From: Strigomonas culicis
Lineage: Eukaryota; Euglenozoa; Kinetoplastea; Trypanosomatida; Trypanosomatidae
Length of the DNA stretch: 32,294 nt
Direction of reading: 5' to 3'
NCBI GenBank assembly: GCA_000482145.1
Contig: AUXH01000172.1
Span: forward strand, 1-32,294
Shown: positions 28,209-32,294 of the stretch, piece after piece
Numbering within the stretch: position 1 is the first letter of the stretch
Layout: each line of letters begins with the position of its first letter
Position numbers and translations under genes: made by a program
Notes under the pieces: generated by a model
What the model saw: the letters and a program-made list of their open reading frames with translations, nothing else
Databases searched by the model: none
What the model was told of the DNA's origin: nothing

Positions 28209-28347
28209 TTTTTATTTTTTTGAAATTTTGTGATGAACGATTTTGGGATCTTCGTTTTTAATCCTATCCAAGTGGAGATATTGTTAGTGTGTAAAGACTA
28301 TTCTATTTTTTTTTCTTTTCATCTCAAAAAAAAAAGTCTTTACAAAT

Positions 28348-28363
28348 GAGAGAGGAGAAGAAA
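28348..28363 (-). promoter_or_regulatory. Polypyrimidine tract upstream of the F-box/SPRY gene
   Basis: A GA-rich stretch on the plus strand, 140-155 bases before the ATG at 28208, is the best splice-signal candidate. The remainder of the 28209-28602 spacer is AT-rich UTR plus a (CA)n run at about 28570-28595, just downstream of the next gene's stop. Confidence 0.4.
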
Positions 28364-28602
28364 TATGCGTATCACGAATTCGCAGAAAGAAGAAAAATAG
28401 TAATGCTACATAACCAAAACAGAATGAGGCGAACCAAGCACTATTCATACACATGGAGTTGTTGCCCCCCGCCCCTGCCGCCATTGACGATTAAAAACTG
28501 AATAAAAACCGAATATTTATGTAATGTAAATACAAAATTCAACCTCCTGACTCGTACCCTGGACACCATACACACACGCACACACACACACACATACCAG
28601 CG

Positions 28603-30405
28603 CTAGCGACTCAGCAGCATTTTCTTGATGGAGGCAAAGTCCACGTCGTACGGGATGTACACGACGCCGCTGGGCATGATATCGAATCGGTCCGAAACGA
28701 TCCACACCATCCGCTTCTTGGGCATCCGCGGTTGGTTGGGCTGTGGCTGCTGGTTGTGGCACAGCAGGCCGTTGAGGAAGGCACCGAGCTCCTGCTCGTT
28801 CGCCTTCATCGTCTTGGCGAACTGGTCGAGGCAGTGGACGAGGTTGCCCTCCTCCCGCAGCTTCCACTCCGCGTCGATGGAGAAGTCCACCGGGATGGTG
28901 CGCTGGCTCATGTGCTCCAGCTGCGCGACCGCGCGGTCGTGCTCGCGCTGGAAGGTCTCGAGCCGCCGCAGGTTGTCCTTCAGCACACGCAGGATCTGCC
29001 CCGTGCTGAGCTGCGCCGCGTTCAGCAGCAGCTTGCCGTCGCCGCAGACGCGAAACCCAATTTCCTTGCGCGTCGCGCCGCTGGCGTCGCCGGGGGTGTG
29101 GAAGAGGGTGCTGTAAAGATGCTCGCGCACCTGGATCTCGCCCCGCTTCTTGAGCAGGTCAGACCGCAGCTGGTACTTGTTCACCGCGCGCCGGATCGCC
29201 GTCTCGTCCTTCAGCATCTGCGCGACGAAGCGCTCCTGCCAGGCGGTGGCGCCGCCCACCGGGCTGTCCAGCACGACGCGGAACACGTGGAGCGTGTCGG
29301 CAAGCCGCTGCAGCTGGCGGCGCCGCTCGTACAGCTTCGGCGCGGCGCCGACGCGCCAGTCGAGGTGCTGCTGGACGCAGTCTTGCCACACCGCCTGCGG
29401 CAGCCCCAACAGGAAGCCCTCCCACTCCGCGATGCGCTGCACACTCAGCACGAGGCTGCCGTCCGGCGCCACGTAGTTGCCCGGCGCGCGCAGGCTGATG
29501 ACGAGGCAGACGGACGGTCGCACGGCGCGGCCGCGGTGCGTCGCGTAGATGCGCTCCAGCCGCTCGAAGGCCTGCACAAAGCGCTCCACACCGCTGTGGC
29601 TGCCCGCCATGCGCAGGTCGAAGGGCCGCATCCCACGCTCGTCCAGAAAGGTGCGCACCTCCGGATCCACCTCGCCGTTGGGGCCGATGATGCTGTTGCG
29701 GTGCGGCTGGTACGCCTGCGCGGCGCCGCCGCTCCCGTTGCTGACGGCGCCGCCCTTCGGCGTCAGGAAGGTCGCCGCGGTCGGCTGAAGGGTCTGCGTC
29801 TCCGGCAGCGTGACGAGATAGCTGAGCCCGTCCTCCTCGACGGCGAGCAGCACCCCCGCGCGCCGCAGGTTCTCGATCGCCTTGTCGCCGCGCACATAGA
29901 GGCTGGAGGACTGCGTGATGTGTTCGTTCTGCTTCTGGTCGGCATCGCGCAGCAAAGTCTCCACGTTCGCGGCCGCGCCGTCGAAGCGCTCGCTGTCGAG
30001 GGAAAAGGGCTCCATGACGCCCGCCTGCTGGAAGAGCTCCGCGAGCTGCTTCTTCACAATGGACGTGTGGGAGAGGGGCGTGATGGTGCACTGGGCCGCG
30101 CGCAGCATCGCGGGGCCGCCACCGCCGGCGTGCGGACCGTTCTGGCGGAACCAGAAGATGAAGTGCTGCGGGACGTTGCCGGCGCGCGGCTCCTGCTGCA
30201 TCAGCCGGCCCGCTTCGCGCTGGTGCATGAGCGTCTCCAGGCGGATCATCTCCTCGCCGTTGTGCTGAGCCTTTTGCGCGTCGACGCTCCACAGCACGTC
30301 GGGGTGCGCGCCGGCCAGCTTCAGCTTGCGGAACATGTAGTTCAGCGTGCGCGGCCCGCCGCCGCCCGCGGCCGGCGCACAGAGAAAGAAGCCACGACGT
30401 AACAT
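28603..30405 (-). CDS. DUF4460/DUF4461 (TCAIM-like) mitochondrial protein
   Basis: A 600-residue protein, ATG 30405, TAG 28603. The N-terminus 'MLRRGFFLCAP' is short, basic and hydrophobic, like a mitochondrial presequence. Residues about 20-62 fit DUF4460: 'LNYMFRKLKLAGAHPDVLW', then 'HNGEEMIRLETLMHQ', i.e. the HPD ... N ... L pattern. The later half fits DUF4461: 'APGNYVAPDGSLVLSVQRIA' and, at the extreme C-terminus, 'PSGVVYIPYDVDF', like the closing Gly-x-x-x-Ile-Pro of the human family member TCAIM (T-cell activation inhibitor, mitochondrial). The middle has helical, charged stretches. Molecular function of the family is poorly defined. The J-domain gene at 5550-7898 shares the HPD start and Ile-Pro-Trp/Tyr end and may be a distant relative. 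Confidence 0.72.
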   Translation of the reverse strand: MLRRGFFLCAPAAGGGGPRTLNYMFRKLKLAGAHPDVLWSVDAQKAQHNGEEMIRLETLMHQREAGRLMQQEPRAGNVPQHFIFWFRQNGPHAGGGGPAMLRAAQCTITPLSHTSIVKKQLAELFQQAGVMEPFSLDSERFDGAAANVETLLRDADQKQNEHITQSSSLYVRGDKAIENLRRAGVLLAVEEDGLSYLVTLPETQTLQPTAATFLTPKGGAVSNGSGGAAQAYQPHRNSIIGPNGEVDPEVRTFLDERGMRPFDLRMAGSHSGVERFVQAFERLERIYATHRGRAVRPSVCLVISLRAPGNYVAPDGSLVLSVQRIAEWEGFLLGLPQAVWQDCVQQHLDWRVGAAPKLYERRRQLQRLADTLHVFRVVLDSPVGGATAWQERFVAQMLKDETAIRRAVNKYQLRSDLLKKRGEIQVREHLYSTLFHTPGDASGATRKEIGFRVCGDGKLLLNAAQLSTGQILRVLKDNLRRLETFQREHDRAVAQLEHMSQRTIPVDFSIDAEWKLREEGNLVHCLDQFAKTMKANEQELGAFLNGLLCHNQQPQPNQPRMPKKRMVWIVSDRFDIMPSGVVYIPYDVDFASIKKMLLSR

Positions 30406-30475
30406 GCTTGGTCGTATGCTATCGTTTGCCTACTGTATCTATCAAAAAAAAAAAGAGTACATAAATATGAAGCAA

Positions 30476-30501
30476 AGGGAGAGAGAGAGAGGGGGAGACG
30501 A
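30476..30501 (-). promoter_or_regulatory. Polypyrimidine tract upstream of the TCAIM-like gene
   Basis: A GA/GGGGGA stretch on the plus strand, 70-96 bases before the ATG at 30405. It is CT-rich on the coding strand and is the obvious trans-splicing candidate in the 30406-30691 spacer. Confidence 0.55.
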
Positions 30502-30691
30502 GCATCTATCACACATCCGCTATTTCAAACCAAAACACCAAAAAGAAAAACGACGACGACAACAACAATGTGACAATAGCAACACCGATAAAAAAAAGAT
30601 GCACGCTTCCGTTAGCCCACTCTACTTATTATTTTGAGTTTAAGGGCGAAATGATACAAGTAAGTTACAATGGACATAGAACTATCTATAT

Positions 30692-32294
30692 CTATGTGTG
30701 TGTGAGAGTGTGTGCATCCGTGTCGAACAGCGCGGCCGATGACGGGGATGGCGCCGGCGCGGTCGATGTGGTGTGCGTCTGCCGCTTCTTATACGGCCTC
30801 CTGCTGTTGATTGCGGCGACCAGCGACGGGGCGGCGGGCGGCGCGGCCTCTGTGCCCCCGCGACCATCGCTGTGGCCACGGCGCGGCGCCGGTTGCGGCT
30901 CCGGCTGCTGCGCCGGCCCCACACCGATGGTGCCCTGCGCGTAGCCGGCGGCCACCGCACAGACCCGGTCGCGCATGCGGTAGTTCACCATCACGCGGCC
31001 GTGCTCCGATTCCTTCGCCGTCCACACCTCCTCCTCCGTCTCCGCGTCGATCTTCGGGTAGACGTCGAAGAAGTGGAAGTACGTGTAGAGATGTCGACTG
31101 GCGGGGGATGGAGCGTACATGAGCACCGGCCCTTCTTCTGCCTCTTCGTCCTCCTCACCCTCTTCCTCCGCCCGCCGCCGCTTGTGCGCACGCGCCGCCG
31201 CCGCGGCGGTGCGGCTCGGGTAGACGACGCGCTTCTCAATCGCCATGTTCAGAACGGCGCGGCTGCGGCCCCGCCAGAGCCAGCGCAGCAGGTCGAGCGT
31301 CAGGAGCAGCTTCGCGAGGCCGCGCTGCTGGTAGCGCCGGTGCGTCGCGCTGAGCGTCACGTGCACGAAGTCGGCTGTGTCCGCCATCTCGTCCAGCAGG
31401 TACGGCAGGTGGACGCGGCGGTACGTGTCGAGCGCATCCGGCGCGGCGGTGGTCGGCGGGGGGCGCAGCAGCTCCCCGCGGCGGTGCGCCGCCTTGAGCT
31501 GCGTCAGCGTCGACCGCAGGTTGCTGTAGAAGTCCATGCCGTTCGACAGCACAAACGCGCACACCTCCACGTCCCCCTCCTCCCCCCCGCCGCCGCGGGG
31601 CCGCACGAGCGTGCCCTGCAGGTAGGGGTGGTGCCCGGCGGAGACGGTGTGCAGGCAGTAGTAGGGGTAGTCGGGGGAGAAGGTGGCCTCCGCGATGGCG
31701 GGGCCGCAGCAGCGGTAGCATGCCTCCACCCACGCGGGCGGCAGCGTCCCCATGTAGCGCACCACGTCGCCCCCGGCGCCGTCCACGGCGCCGTTCCACG
31801 CGCGGAGCTGCGCGGCGGTGAGCAGCGCGTTGGGCGGCCCGAAGAACACCACCTCGTACCCGGCGCGCGCCGCGACGCGCAGCACGGCGGCGATCGCCTC
31901 GACGTAGCCGTGCCGCGCCTGCCGCTGTGCGCCGGCGGGGAGGTCCGGCACCTCACGCAGCCGCAGCGGCGGCGGCGCCTTCTGGTGCCGGTCGTACGCG
32001 TTCATGTTCATCTGACTGAAGCTGGGCACGCTGGTGGTCGTCGGGCTGCCATCCTCGGCCTCCGCGGGGGTGGGGGGGCGGCGGCCGGCCCGTCCCCCGC
32101 CGGCGGCGCGGCGGCGGCTTTGCAGAAATGGCACACGTAGTCGCGCTCGCGTTGGTGGCGCCAGACCTCGTTGTAGTCGACGCCCCAGCAGCTCGGGTGG
32201 CTCCAGTTGTGGCACCGCGTGCACTCCAGCAGCACGTCTTTGTTCGTCGTGAAGTACTGGTCGCAGACGCAGCGCAGCAGGCCGCCCACCTGCC
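30692..32294 (-). CDS. PHD finger + GNAT acetyltransferase, 5' partial, one frameshift
   Basis: The gene runs off the right edge; no ATG is seen before the first Cys. A PHD zinc finger lies at about 32120-32275: Cys-x-Cys ('RCVCDQYFTTNKDVLLECTR'), 'CHNWSHPSC' giving the next Cys and the His-x-x-Cys, and a closing 'VCHFC'; PHD fingers usually read histone tails. The frame then changes at C5/C7 runs (32066-32070, 32072-32078; one missing base) into a GNAT domain with the acetyl-CoA motif A 'RRYQQRGLAKLLLTL' at about 31300-31340. A chromatin acetyltransferase is the natural inference. The C-terminal ~70 residues are low-complexity and basic. Trypanosomatid kinetochore protein KKT23 is also a GNAT protein and is one possible identity, not established here. 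Confidence 0.78.
   Translation of the reverse strand, partial: AGGRPAALRLRPVLHDEQRRAAGVHAVPQLEPPELLGRRLQRGLAPPTRARLRVPFLQSRRRAAGGGRAGRRPPTPAEAEDGSPTTTSVPSFSQMNMNAYDRHQKAPPPLRLREVPDLPAGAQRQARHGYVEAIAAVLRVAARAGYEVVFFGPPNALLTAAQLRAWNGAVDGAGGDVVRYMGTLPPAWVEACYRCCGPAIAEATFSPDYPYYCLHTVSAGHHPYLQGTLVRPRGGGGEEGDVEVCAFVLSNGMDFYSNLRSTLTQLKAAHRRGELLRPPPTTAAPDALDTYRRVHLPYLLDEMADTADFVHVTLSATHRRYQQRGLAKLLLTLDLLRWLWRGRSRAVLNMAIEKRVVYPSRTAAAAARAHKRRRAEEEGEEDEEAEEGPVLMYAPSPASRHLYTYFHFFDVYPKIDAETEEEVWTAKESEHGRVMVNYRMRDRVCAVAAGYAQGTIGVGPAQQPEPQPAPRRGHSDGRGGTEAAPPAAPSLVAAINSRRPYKKRQTHTTSTAPAPSPSSAALFDTDAHTLTHT

Noticed and set aside
1..32294. Reassigned stop codons, as in some trypanosomatids
   Set aside because: Genes end cleanly at TGA, TAG and TAA just past conserved C-termini, and none of the three appears inside a conserved frame.

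Overview
The window looks like nuclear DNA of a trypanosomatid (kinetoplastid) protist. Every convincing gene lies on the minus strand, no introns are visible, and GC-rich genes are separated by AT-rich spacers. Most genes have a CT-rich tract (GA-rich on the plus strand) just upstream of the start, as expected for spliced-leader trans-splicing of a polycistronic transcript. Two adjacent genes encode amastins, a surface protein family known from trypanosomatids. TAA, TAG and TGA are all used as stops, so the code is standard. I cannot name the genus.

In transcription order (right to left) the array holds: a PHD-finger/GNAT acetyltransferase cut by the right edge; a mitochondrial-looking DUF4460/DUF4461 (TCAIM-like) protein; an F-box-like/SPRY protein; two amastins; a GC-rich island that looks like a broken small membrane-protein gene; a UPF0598 protein; two GPR1/FUN34/YaaH (AceTr) transporters; a 998-residue alanine-rich protein with TPR-like repeats; WASH complex subunit 4 (SWIP); a J-domain protein whose C-terminus resembles DUF4461; a single-pass membrane protein with a glutamine run; and a GRAM-domain protein. 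The last 3 kb (positions 1-3064) has no convincing gene and a base-composition skew that flips, as might be seen at the end of a polycistronic unit.

Three genes (WASHC4, the first AceTr transporter and PHD-GNAT) are each split into two frames, and in each case the break falls in a run of G/C. The rest of each protein is well preserved. This suggests homopolymer indels in the assembly rather than three pseudogenes, so I annotate each as one gene with a frameshift.

No obvious functional operon is present, which is normal for kinetoplastid gene arrays. The nearest things to linked functions are the tandem amastin pair, the tandem AceTr pair, and two DUF4461-like mitochondrial candidates in the same array. 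The points most worth following are the PHD-GNAT fusion, the DUF4460/4461-like pair, the possible Scc4/MAU2-like TPR protein, the broken gene in the 22.2-22.9 kb island, and the possible strand-switch region at the left end.
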